The notes under the pieces are model-generated. The model was given only the letters and a program-made list of their open reading frames with translations, had not been told where the DNA came from and made no database searches. A stretch of DNA of 64,000 bases, from contig NC_081414.1 of assembly GCF_030272615.1 (NCBI RefSeq), forward strand, positions 520,251,185 to 520,315,184, in the 5' to 3' direction. Shown piece by piece: positions 11,843 through 22,436 of this stretch (the stretch's first letter is position 1; each line of letters starts with the position of its first letter). The stretch comes from Cryptomeria japonica. Taxonomy: Eukaryota > Streptophyta > Pinopsida > Cupressales > Cupressaceae. The position numbers and the translations under genes are program-made.

Positions 11843-11886
11843 TGATAATATCTTTCTCTTTAGGCAGTTAAACCCTTTCCCAAGAT

Positions 11887-11904
11887 TGAAGCTCTGATAC
11901 CAAT
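11887..11904 (-). promoter_or_regulatory. COP1: primer binding site
   Basis: The minus strand reads TTGGTATCAGAGCTTC directly after the LTR end. The 12 bases TGGTATCAGAGC match the complement of the plant initiator-Met tRNA 3' end. Confidence 0.88.
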
Positions 11905-13094
11905 TGCTAGGCCCAATATGGAAAGCTAATGTACTGAGAGGGGAGGGGTGAATCAGTACTTCAAATCCTTTTCTTAACAATATCTTTACTGTTAAGCATA
12001 AACTGAATAGTGCAGTAACATAATATAATGCTAAAACAAATAAATAGCAATCATACATGATTCACTCCATAACACATATATTTTGGTTACGTAGAAACTC
12101 TTGGTTAGAGAGAGAAACTGCGGTGGGGATGGTACCCACAACTTCACTACTGCAATAATAAAGGTTGCTCGGTTAGAGCTACATGTTTAGCTATTTCTGA
12201 TAGCTTACCCTGTTAGGAGTATCAGAATCTATTAGATCTACCTTGCTAAAGGATTTTACAACACTTAATCTAAATGTTGCACCTAGTTAGAGGCTTTACA
12301 ATTTATAGACTTGATTAGAGTCTTTTACCCTATTAAAGGTTTCTCTTACAACTTCAAAATATTACAATAAAATCATTACAAATATCTGCAACTTTACATC
12401 TGGAATGTTATAGAAGATTCTATGTGCTCAGAATAAGATTACCTTGCTTATAGCATACCTCAATAACCCATATAGTAACTCGGTAAACCCTTCTGTTTAC
12501 TCTATTCTTTGATTGTTCTCTGAAATCCTTCTCAGTGACCTCTATGTCTCTATAATAGTCATAACACTTAGTGCTTTCACATGTCTTGCTTCATATATTT
12601 CTATATCTTCCTTTCTGTCATGCTACATTTATATGTGTGATCTTAATCCATGTTATATAAATAGATCTCTTATGTTGGTGATTCATTCATTGCTTCGATC
12701 TTACAAACATGTTTTATCGAATGAATAACCATGCAAAATATTTCATTGGCTAGATGACCTCAAAATCATACACAATCTTTAAGTGAAATTTCCAATGTGA
12801 TAACGGTTCTATGTTCCTTGATCTTGCAACATGTGTTCATACGTATGTCCAGGTTCAATGAATCTGGTAACACATTTCACTCAGTGTATATCAACTCGGT
12901 GTGTCATCTTTGCTACTTGGTAGACATGGAATGATACTTGGTAGACAGCTCGGTGCATACTGGGTGCTTGACTACTTTCTTCTATAACCAACTAGACTAT
13001 GCATATCAACTGAATATTTCGGTAGAGATAACTAACTAGATTATATAGAATAACTTTGAACATAAAACTAATGGCAACTTGATAAGTAGTAACA
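11905..13094 (-). repeat. COP1 5' LTR
   Basis: Partner of 5049-6215, about 1.19 kb, with TG/CA ends on the minus strand. It contains about 20 extra bases near 12211 (TTAGGAGTATCAGAATC). Several TATA-like words lie in the AT-rich interior, but I cannot choose a start site. The right edge joins direct repeat A2 of the TAT leader at 13095. Confidence 0.92.
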
Positions 13095-13310
13095 TTTTGA
13101 TGTTTTGCTTATGTTTTCAAGTTTTAGATGTCTATTTTTTTTTCAATTTAGGGATGAATACACAAAAAAGACGCAATATGATAAGTGACCACAAGTATGC
13201 TAACCCTAAGGAATTTGGCTAAGGAGAGAAAAGCTTTGATTGCAAACTTAGGTACACACCCAATAGCTAATCAGAATATGGCCGTTGAGTCTCACACAAT
13301 GGATTCTCAA
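13095..13310. repeat. Direct repeat A2 of TAT leader, right side of COP1
   Basis: Matches A1 (4455-4671), differing by a one-base length change in a T run and scattered substitutions. It starts immediately after the COP1 LTR and runs on without a break into the TAT leader, so A2 is the copy in its original context on this side. Confidence 0.9.
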
Positions 13311-14257
13311 CGCTATATTATCCAACTCCAAATGCTAATGGGAGCACAATATGGAAAGTATCTTGGGAGATTTACTATCTCTCTTGCACAAAGATTATCA
13401 CCCTTTCAAAGGTGAATCAGGTAGCTTCTAATTTAATCGGCACTAGTAAGGGATCCGTTCAGGGCATCAAGGTATAATACTCAATTAAGAGGTCTCCTAG
13501 CCTTGAAACCAAAGTTTTCTATACCCGAAGGTACGAAGGAGAGCTATTCCTAAGAACTATCATTGACTTGATTTTCATCAAATCAAATTTATTTTATAGT
13601 GGGTTGGATTACTTGGCGTTAGCAGTTTCCACTTAGGTCGTTCCCCTCTCACCAGCCTTAATGGCTAAGAGTTATTAGCTCCTCAGGAGGGTAGGCCTAC
13701 TAAAGAAATGCACTAATGAAAGAAAATGATGAGTCTATCTTTCTGATCACCTAAGAAAGGTGAGAGCATACTCGCCTATCATTAAAAACAAAAAATACAT
13801 GATTGTTCACTCCTTTAGCAAAAGATAAGTGTGCCTAGAAAGATTTAAGAAATACACAATTTTTTGTTGAATTCTTCTTAGGCAACCTCCAAAATAGATC
13901 CATTAGTAATCATGATGTGTTTGGTTGAAATAAGTCTTTGGCTAGCATATCTTCGGTAATCGTCCTACAAAACTAGTTAGGCTACCAAAAAATCTCACAA
14001 ACAGACCAGGGTTAGCATTAGTAATGAACTGATTAAAATATGAAACCCTAAAAAATGTAGTCTATTTCTGATATCGTGCGAGTACAGAAATAGGCTCGTA
14101 CGATAAAGAAATGAGCTCATATGACAAAGAAATGATTTTCATCCCAGATCACAAAGTAGTTCTTACGAGCCAGTAAAGGAGCTCGTACAACATTTTGATT
14201 CCAGCCCGATCAAAAATGAAGGTTGATGAAGCTTGAGAGGCCAAAACTAATAATTCT
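13311..14257 (-). other. TAT element: 5' leader
   Basis: Noncoding leader between the primer site and the COP1 insertion. No ORF of note is present. At 14085-14195 short repeated words such as GAGCTCATATGACAAAG and GGCTCGTACGATAAAG recur, matching the repeats at 4200-4400. The rest has no evident structure. Confidence 0.6.
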
Positions 14258-14276
14258 GGCCCCACGGTGGGCACCA
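14258..14276 (-). promoter_or_regulatory. TAT element: primer binding site
   Basis: The minus strand reads TGGTGCCCACCGTGGGGCC three bases from the LTR end. This differs from the Met-tRNA site of the other elements and resembles the TGGCGCCCACCGTGGGGC type seen in plant Tat-lineage elements. The exact tRNA is not determined here. Confidence 0.8.
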
Positions 14277-14279
14277 AAA

Positions 14280-15307
14280 TGTCGTGCTTGTGAAGTGTAT
14301 ACCTACTGCTCCAACACATAACACTCAATAGATCATTACAGGCATGGTTAGAAAATTTAAAACAAATAAAGATAAAACCATGGCTAATCGATCTATCACC
14401 TCCTAATAAATGTGAGTGTAGATTTTCTCTTAGATCTAGATAAGAAAATTCTAGTGACTTGACTACATCTAGATGGAGGATTTAAGATCATAATGATGTA
14501 TTTAAGCTAGAAAAGAGCATGATTAAGCTACATGATTCAACAATTATGCTAGAAAATAAGCTAGATCTAAGAATGCAATTGCCTATAATAACAATGCTCA
14601 AATGATATGCTAAGAGATATTATGCCTATAGTAACAATGCTTGAAATGCAAATGAGATGGGATCATTATTGCTCCAAAATGGGGTCTATTTATAGGATTT
14701 CCAAGGCCAAGGGTGAGGTTGGAGGAGGATGGAAAAGAGGTTGGATGAAAGGGAACATTTGTCTTCCCTATGGTGACAAGTGTCAAGGAGCTTCTAGAAA
14801 GGCTGGATGAAAGGGAACATTTTCCATCTTTATGGTGACAAGTGTCAAGAGACTTTGTTCATGAGAGAGCAAGTGTCTAAGGAAAGGGGACATGGTGGTT
14901 AGGATGTGCAAGCTAGGATGGGGTTAATTAAACCCAGGGTTAGATGGAATGAGTTAGGTTTATAAGGGGTTAGGTTAGGTGGTTAGAAGTTAGGAGAATT
15001 TGAATTTAAAAATTCAAATAATAGGAAAAGGATAATTAACCTTAACAACTCATAAATTAATTTGTTTTAATTAATTAGGGGATTTAGAAGAAATAAATTT
15101 GATGACGAATTTGATGGGGGGAATTAATTAATTAAAGGGGATTATGAAAATGAACTTATTAAATAAATCCTTAGATTTATTAATAAGTAGGTGAAAGGGA
15201 AAATTTAATCAAATTACTTAGTGAATTCAATTAAGTTGGGAAAGGAAATTAATTAAATAATTGCTTATTTAAATTATTATCTTCAAAACCATTTTTAGGT
15301 GTATACA
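14280..15307 (-). repeat. TAT 5' LTR
   Basis: The left edge TGTCGTGCTTG is fixed by the adjacent primer site. The right edge is placed at GGTGTATACA, giving TG/CA ends, 1,028 bases, and a change of sequence character afterwards. The partner LTR lies outside the window, so the right end and target duplication are not confirmed. Confidence 0.65.
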
Positions 15308-15960
15308 AAATCCATAAAGAAAATACTTAAAATTCCCTCCTAACCTACCCCGTGATTATTTAAACACCCAAAACCTCTCCCAACATTCAAGTACACAGTA
15401 GGATCTTCAAGGCATACATAAGGACTTTTATGAAATCACAAACATTCACTCGCAACCAAAAGACATACACAAGCCATAAGTACACAAGATGGGATAGCTT
15501 TAATTTCTAGAAAGAAAAGGAAAAAGAGAGATAAATCCAAGTCATTCATGATTTTGATACTGAGTTAGATTCCAAGTTTAATACTAGAACATCATCATAC
15601 CTTTCGAGATTAGAGCAATAAATTATCAAATACAATAAGATAGTTTGTAGAATACCACATCAGATAGTAAGACATATAGAATTCCCTCTATAATTAGAGT
15701 AATCGTAGAAACTTAAAGCAATCAAAATCACATGCACTCATATAACAATTACTATCATCAAGAGAGTAAGAGAAAGAAGAGAAAACACTAGTTATACTCA
15801 ATTAGGATCTTTAGGGGGAATAGGCAAGAGACATAGCACAAAACACCCAAGACTTACAAGGTCTTACACATCAAACCCATGCATAGTCCAGAAGGACAAC
15901 CATACAATAGAAAGACAAACCAAACTAAGGGCACAACCTTATCCAAAGATCCTAGTGTTT
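15308..15960 (-). other. FLR element: leader fragment
   Basis: Noncoding AT-rich sequence between the end of the TAT LTR and the FLR primer site, with no ORF over 60 codons. By position it is the untranslated leader of an older minus-strand element interrupted by TAT. The rest of that element would lie left of TAT, outside the window. Confidence 0.5.
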
Positions 15961-15979
15961 GAACCTGGCTCGGATACCA
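15961..15979 (-). promoter_or_regulatory. FLR element: primer binding site
   Basis: The minus strand reads TGGTATCCGAGCCAGGTTC, an 18-of-19 match to the initiator-Met tRNA primer site TGGTATCAGAGCCAGGTTT-type sequence. It lies two bases from a TGTAATGCC LTR terminus. Confidence 0.8.
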
Positions 15980-15981
15980 AG

Positions 15982-16489
15982 TGTAATGCCTCGCTATGAG
16001 GCCCAGAGGACATTAACAAATAAAATAAAGAAAATACAAATAATTTTATTTTTTAAAGGTTAAATTATATGTATGCAATGAGTTTTATACAAAAAGATAA
16101 AGAAAGATATACAAATATTAACTAACAATAATCCTGAAGACTCCACAAGAATGTTACTCAAGGATATCAATAACCAAACATTAAAGGGCATAATAAATCT
16201 CATAAATATGATAGCATTGTCTTACATGGATCATGATACATAATACATTTCCATAAAAAATATATATATGATCATCGGTTACATCACAGGGTATCCATAA
16301 GGATAAAATCTCCATGAGTATAAACAATAGAGTGAATACATGAATCTGGTTCATAATGAAACTCTTCAATCTTCCCATGATCCATTAAAAACATGATGTA
16401 GGATGAACCAAAACCCAATGGGTGCAAACAAAACTCCACCCAGCCATGTGGTACCAGCGGGTCCACCCCCTATGCTAGGAGGTATGAGT
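15982..16489 (-). repeat. FLR LTR, truncated by COP2
   Basis: The LTR begins TGTAATGCCTCGC next to the primer site and runs 508 bases to the COP2 LTR. Its far end is missing because COP2 starts at 16490 and the right flank of COP2 has been lost. Small ORFs on both strands inside it are not supported as genes. Confidence 0.6.
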
Positions 16490-19079
16490 TGTTGGCATTG
16501 TGTTGTCATTGATGTCAACTCATATGGAATGACTATTGGTAGAAGAGATGTTTGTGGAAAACTATCATGGAGGAGTATAGGTTGAGATATCTTTGATACC
16601 ACCTTATGTTGCAGGACACCAGTAAGGTAAGGAAGAGAATGTCATTCAAAGGAATGACCCCAGAGTCACCGGTACACAAGTTAGTGCCTCACTTGTGTGG
16701 ATGAGTTGGATAGGTTATCGGTATAGTGTATCACTGGTAAGGAAAGGATGTCCACTGGTAAGTGATGTGTTGATATGGAGAAGATAAATCAACCAAGTGA
16801 GTGGTTGGTAACTAGCAAGATTATGACCAGTGAACAAGCAGGATGAGAAAGGTGCTTGAGTTATTGTTTGTGATGAAGAGGATGAATGTTACCTAAATCA
16901 CATCAGCACAAGAGGAGAAGGATGAATAGGTCACCAGTATGCTGTGAGGTTGTAGATCAATAGGACTCCCAATGGATGAAGATACAATCACCATATGTAG
17001 TGATAAATGATAGTGAATGTTCTTACATCGGATCACATGTGCCTATTTGAAGATGTGTTGCACAAATAGGGAAGTCACATGAGTGCATTCCAGGATGCAA
17101 ATGATAAATTATCACTCCACTAGTAAGTGGAGCTTATCTCCTATTATGCATAGTGTGTATCATAGTTCTATGAGATAAGGAAGATGAGGCAAAGGCAGGT
17201 GTTTGAAGGCTCACACCAGATCTACTAGTCAATCGAAGGAATGCCTCAAGTGCATAAAATTAGGGTTATGCACTGGACTGACAAAGAAGGCATGTTAGGA
17301 TGTTGGAATTGATGAGGTGTGATGAGTTTGTCACCTTAACAAATTGGTAGAGATGTTATTCAGGATGATGATGAAGGAGGCAAATTGGTGTAGCTGAAAA
17401 TACAAAATGAAATTGTCATACAAATGCCTTAGTTGGAAACCACTGAAGGATGATGACATGTTGTCATCAGGATGGCTATCGGTAAGCATGAGAACCGATA
17501 AGGAAGCAAAGAGGCTAAGAGATGTGAATCTACCTAATAAGAATGACCATGCTATGGATAGACATGTTTGGCAACCGGTTAAGGAGTTCCACCAGTAGTT
17601 CAGCAAAGAGCGGACATTAGGAGTTAACTGGTAAACTATAAGATACCGACAAGGTTAGTAAATCAACAAAAAATAAGAACTGGTTGAGTGTCTGGTTGGT
17701 GATCTTGTCTGAACCAACACACTGATCCAAGCTGGTAGTTGGTTAGCATGGTTGCCATGTGGAGTAAAGGTGGTGTACTTGCATGCTTTGGTAGATGGAA
17801 TATGCACCGACGAGGTAGTTGCAAAGTTGGTCGATATTAATGGTAGATCCCATAAATCATGGGATGTGTTGCAGACCATTGCGGCTCGAGGTCTGGAAGA
17901 CAACAAAGAGACAAATCAGAGTGACTAATCAGATTGAGGTAGATGAAGGAAACTACAAGATCAATCTTGGTGATTGACAAAGAAATCAACTGACAGAGTA
18001 AAAAACAAATTGCCAAAGATAGAAGGCATGATCAAGAAGGCACGACAATGGTGGTGATGAGGAAATAACTGTCTGGGTGATTAGATAAGACAAGATCTGA
18101 TTGGATTTTGTTTTCCTCAAGGCTGATGAGGAAACCCTGACCACTTGAGATTTGAACTAGCTTTTAGCAAGAAAACCAGGTTAACAATATGCGAGCCAAA
18201 GATATTGTTAAGTGCTGCTAAAGAAAAGAAAATAGGGTTGTTGTGAAGTGATTGAGTGTAACATAAGAGTTAGATCAATTTGAGTAAAAATAGCAGAAGA
18301 GAATAGTGACTGATAGAGTGAAGGTTAAACTAGTGATAGGGTTTAACGCAGCAAGAGTGCATCTAAGGAGATAACCGGTAGGTTCTTGTAGTGGTAGGAA
18401 AGTAGTTGAGATGACTAAAGAGAAGAGAAATGAGGAGGAATTCTAGCAGAGTGGAAAAAGCATAGAGGTGAACTGGTAGAGTTTACCGACAATACATCAG
18501 CAGATGAGAGTAGTAGGAGAGGTGCATCAGTGTAGCAGACAAGGTGTCTCACCAAAAGAGTAAGGTATATGAAATGGTTACAAGACTTACTTGTAACAGA
18601 ATAACTACTTTTTTATTTGAAGCCATATGTGTGATCATTGAGTTGTAGCTCAGTGCAGGGGTTTTAGCTCCTTTGGGTTGTAGCCCATTAATCAGTTAGG
18701 GGTTGGTGCTCCTTGGGTTGGTTCCCTAAACAAGGGGTTGTATCTCCTTTGGGTTGTAGCGCATAAACAAGTCAGGGGTTGTAGTTCCTTGGGTTGTTTC
18801 CCTAAACATTGTAACAAATATTTCATTGTGAGGCTGGATTGGAGCAGCAGACTTCAACAACATTTCTCACCAAGGTTTTTCCCATCTTAGGTTTTCCTTG
18901 TATATTCTGGTGTTATGTGATGTCCTTCTTGTGTGAATGAAATTGTGTTGGTCTCCCCACTAACCAGTAAGTCTACATTAAGTTAGATCTAATAATGTGT
19001 ATGCTCACATAAAATAGTTCAAGGGAAAGTTTGAGAACCACCGATTCACCCCACTCTTAGTGGTACATTGTGTCTAACA
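16490..19079 (+). repeat. COP2 first LTR
   Basis: A 2.59-kb repeat aligned with the split LTR 22406-23580 plus 54239-55651. It starts TGTTGGCATTGTG and ends GTGTCTAACA. It is followed by a Met-tRNA primer site. The 3' end (ATTCACCCCACTC, TAGTGGTACATTG) has the CCCC/CTC-AGTG signature found at Sirevirus LTR ends. Many GGTA/CCGGTA words recur (ACCGGTA, ACTGGTA), which may be a low-level internal motif. Confidence 0.92.
18641..18807 (+). repeat. Short tandem repeats inside COP2 LTR
   Basis: About four degenerate units of 40-55 bases, each built around GGGGTTGTAGCTCC then TTGGGTTGTAGCCCATAA. The second LTR (55271-55380) keeps only two to three units. The array is 270-430 bases from the LTR end, near where transcription might begin or end. 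Confidence 0.75.
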
Positions 19080-19081
19080 AT

Positions 19082-19093
19082 TGGTATTAGAGC
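19082..19093 (+). promoter_or_regulatory. COP2 first internal: primer binding site
   Basis: TGGTATTAGAGC immediately follows the LTR (two bases between). It matches the initiator-Met tRNA site TGGTATCAGAGC at 11 of 12 bases. Confidence 0.88.
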
Positions 19094-19152
19094 GTAGGTT
19101 CCTAGTTAGATGAGCTTTCTCCAGCTTGGGTAGATTCTATCTTAAGGATACA

Positions 19153-20177
19153 ATGGTTTGTTTGGTGTCAATCCCTACTCCTATGTTTGATGGTTCAAAC
19201 TATTCTATTTGGAGTTGTAAAATGGAAGTCTACCTACCCTCTCTAGGGTTTGATGTCTAGATATTTATTGTAAATGGCTGCCCTAGTAAAGTCAATCCTC
19301 CCACCGATTCAGATGCAGAAAGAAGAAACCAATGCAATGAAGCATCCATGAAAGCTATACTCTATGGTTTATCTGATGATGTTTCCTCATAGATGGATAG
19401 ATGGAGATCTGCAAAAAGCTTGTGGGAGAGATTGAAGAAGCTGTATGGAAATGAGCCCACTACTGTAGAACCAACTTGTAATGATATGATAAGAAATGCA
19501 TCTCATGTATCTACAGATGATGAAGGCATATCTACTAGCAACTGTAGCAATGATGAAGATGGAGCCCACCTCTTCATTTCTCAAGAATCAGAAGATGAGT
19601 AGCACACATCTGAAAATGATCATGCAGATCACTCCTACCAACAAGATGTATTTGGTAGTGATAGTGAAGGTTAAGAAGAAGAGGAAGAAAAAGTTGATCT
19701 TGAAGGAGAATATGTAAATATTCTTCAGGAGCTCAGTAGAGTAAAAAAATGAATACAAGTTATTCAAGAATGCTACTATTGTGGAGCAAAACTGGTTGAC
19801 AAAGTGCCTTGAAGAATATGAGAAAAGGATTTTAGAGTTGAGGAGTGTCAGTGAAGAGATCTAGCCTCTGAGCTAGAAGTAAAAGATAAAGAATATCATA
19901 AGTTGTTTGGAGAAATGAAGATTCTCCAAAATGACCTTGAGAAGTGTCAAGATGAGTTCAAGGAAAGAATCTGGTTTGATGGCAACAGTGATGCCTTGGA
20001 AAAGATGTTGAAGAAGAAAAAGCATGACAAGGATAGCCGTGGATTAGGAAGTGGTGCCAGTGAATTCTCCACCAGCAACAATGTCCCCCATTATGACATT
20101 TTTTTGTCTCCTCAAATGGAGATAAAAAGGGACAAACCTTCACTATTAGAAATACTTCCCATAGGAAGTTTTATCTA
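19153..20177 (+). pseudogene. COP2: gag N-terminal and coiled-coil part
   Basis: Starts at ATG 19153, chosen because the intact paralogue at 55725 begins at the same codon. Copia gag motifs follow: FDGSNYSIWSCKMEVYL, NQCNEASMKAILYGLSDD, SAKSLWERLKKLYGNE. An acidic stretch (SNDEDGAHLF, DSEG) and a partly readable coiled coil (EMKILQNDLEKCQDEFKER) come next. Stops include TAG near 19258 and 19391, TAG near 19600 and TAA near 19672. The product would be the particle structural protein. Confidence 0.8.
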
Positions 20178-20480
20178 GATACAACTAGTGAAGACTTGCA
20201 GAGAAGAATGAAGACCGATGCTGTAAGGAGGAACAATGTAGATCCCAAATGAAAAGGGAAAGTGGGAGAAGACAACCTCACTAGAAGCAAGAACATGAGA
20301 AGATAGCAAATAAGACATCCTACCAGTAGAGGACAAAGAAATGCTACTGCCCACAAGACAAATAAAGTATGGGAAAAGAAGAGATCAGATGGAAGAGTTA
20401 CAGATCATGGACAATCCAAGATCCATCCCTAGAGAAGCAGAAATGGAGATTCTAAACTGGTAAGATCTCGACATTCATGG

Positions 20481-21077
20481 CAGAACAAATGTGTAAGTCA
20501 TATGCCATTCTTTACTAGTTATTTCTTGTCATGCAATGGCTATGGCCATAGGGTAGGAGAATGTAGAAAGGGATCTAGAAGGAACTATATAAGATCCAAT
20601 AGAAAGCATGCACATGAGAAAAATGCATCAAGGAGCAGATACATGCATATCCCCTCTCCCGATTATGCAAATAATGTGTGTTATAACTACAATAGACCTT
20701 GCCATAAAAGTTATGAATGCAGGAATAAGAACTCACAGTTCTATGGAAACTAGTGGAACAATTGTGGTCAATATAGTAGTAGTTGTAAAAGATATGAGAA
20801 ACATAGACCTACATATAACCAAAGGAGATATGTCCCTATAGGAGCAAGACGTGCACCAGTTTTGGTTGCTAGTCACAACAACGTGCCCAAGAGAAGATGG
20901 TCAAATGAGTATGTCAAGAGATTCCCCAATCATAAAGTTGGGATGGATGATGTATGCTACTATGGAACTACTTTCGGCTATGAGGTAGAATTGAGAAATG
21001 GAAGGACCCATCAGCAGAAGGTGGTAAGACCTTCTCCCAAGCGTGGAAATGGGAAGAAGAATAAGACCATGGACTAG
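20481..21077 (+). pseudogene. COP2: gag nucleocapsid region with Cys/His knuckles
   Basis: The 20502-20753 frame carries CNGYGHRVGECRK (a CCHC knuckle missing part of its N-terminal spacing) and CYNYNRPCHKSYEC (CCHC-like, with Cys where Gly is usual). It then continues past a stop near 20752 with NNCGQYSSSCKRY. The 20862-21077 frame is basic and lysine-rich at its end. Repeated knuckles after a coiled coil are typical of Sirevirus Gag. No DSGCSRHMT-type protease follows. Confidence 0.65.
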
Positions 21078-22190
21078 AACTGTGTATTTAATGCACAAGT
21101 GATATCTCGTAAGGTCTAAAGGAGATGCAGGACCTCAGAGGGAGTAGTATATTGAACTAGATCATTCACCCCCTCAGGAAAGTAGGATACTTGGAAGAAC
21201 AAGGTGCTACCGGTATGAAGGAAGAAAATGAGATGATAAGCATGTGTAGAAGCTACCTTGACTAAACACCTAGAGATGCAAGTTGGATCACTACTATTGT
21301 GTCAATGTATAACATGATAACAATTGGAATCAAATATAGAGTGACACAAAATGTTAGGAGTCACATGAAAGTTCTCTGGTAGTGATAGTGGACTAGTCCA
21401 GGAAACTGATATGTGCAGGATGTTATCGGCATGAATGCTAATAGGTACTTGCAGGTTATGTAAGACAATGAGGTTGGAGATCATTGCAATAGCCCTGGTA
21501 GCATGAAATATGAAGTTATGTCTTAGGTGGTGTTGATGAAGACCTAAATGAATTATGTTGGTCTAGTGGTTAATCATGCAGGCATGCATATTTTTGGGTT
21601 AACCAGTTTAATTTATGGTATGGTGATGTCATTGTATGACATTGTGTGGATTCAGGATCATGTCATAGGCTATGGTGAAATAATGAAGCTAAAAAATTAA
21701 TTATAGGATCATAGTTGCATGGCTCAACCGATATATGGTGAAGTTTGGAGTCCCGGTATTGGACCTGACCAGAGATGAGGACCTGAGGTGTATGACTTAG
21801 GGGGAGTTCGAGTTCTCATGATGCAAAGCCAACATGCTTGAACTTGGAAAGATATTGACTACCCAAACTGCAGAGGATGGAATTTGTAGTAGGATTACCT
21901 AGGAGAATTTCATGGTTATGGGTATTTTCTTGGCATTTGGTTGGTTGTATTCATAGTACAATCACATTTGATTCTAAAGAAATTTGGGATCAAATGGGAG
22001 GTGATGCAGTTGACCGATAGATGAGTAGTATTCATTAACACATCCCTCTTCAATTGAGTTCTTTAACAAATAGTATTTGATTTGCATTCTCAATTAGTGT
22101 CAGTTGATGGTTGAGTCCTCCATCTCAAGTGTTGTGACTTGAGAAAATGTAACAAGTTGTATCAAAAGAGAAGATGCATCCAATGAAGAT
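21078..22190 (+). other. COP2: internal region without recognisable pol
   Basis: About 1.1 kb with only short frames. I find no protease, integrase, reverse transcriptase or RNase H motif in any frame. With an internal region of 3.3 kb there is no room for a full Copia pol. Purine-rich phrases such as CTTAGGGGGAGTTCGAG near 21795 resemble polypurine tracts. Confidence 0.6.
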
Positions 22191-22436
22191 AAAGGGGGAG
22201 AAAGAATCTTGTCAATGAGTGGGAAATACAAGGAGGAATGATATCCTGATAGTGCCCTTTGCCATTGTTGTCAAAGGGGGAGAAATATTTTGTACTATAT
22301 AGCATACTACATGTGTGATAATCCATTGGATCATACAAAGGGGGTGAGAGACTATGTAGTATGTTGGATACTACATGAGTTGACATCAATGCCAAAGGGG
22401 GAGATTGTAAGAATTGTGTTGTCATTGATGTCAACT
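22191..22436 (+). promoter_or_regulatory. COP2: repeated polypurine tracts and hairpin at LTR boundary
   Basis: Four purine tracts of the form AAAGGGGG occur at 22191-22200, 22273-22283, 22337-22347 and 22393-22404, the last one ending next to the LTR (starts 22406). A perfect 14-base inverted repeat, AGTTGACATCAATG (22378-22391) and CATTGATGTCAACT (22423-22436), encloses the last tract and the LTR start in a 31-base loop. A second inverted pair, ATGTAGTAT/ATACTACAT, lies at about 22354-22376. Multiple tracts with palindromes before the 3' LTR are known Sirevirus features. Confidence 0.8.

Larger units (their letters stand above)
5049..13094 (-). mobile_element. COP1: Sirevirus-like Copia element with gag and ORF2, no recognisable pol
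   Basis: Minus-strand order is 5' LTR (11905-13094), Met-tRNA primer site, coiled-coil/zinc-knuckle gag (10491-11842), a second long frame (6576-9938), several polypurine tracts, and 3' LTR (5049-6215). I find no integrase, reverse transcriptase or RNase H motif in the 5.7-kb internal region. It would have to borrow these enzymes from a relative. Large coiled-coil Gag, repeated polypurine tracts and a frame next to the 3' LTR in env-like position are hallmarks of the Sirevirus lineage. The right flank is TAT leader. Confidence 0.8.

Noticed and set aside
11774-12058. 94-codon frame crossing the COP1 LTR and gag start (also 4849-5202)
   Set aside because: It is read-through from LTR sequence into gag across the primer site; it has no independent support.
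16181-17906. Short ORFs in FLR and COP2 LTRs
   Set aside because: No conserved domain, and stops appear at different places in the paired LTR.
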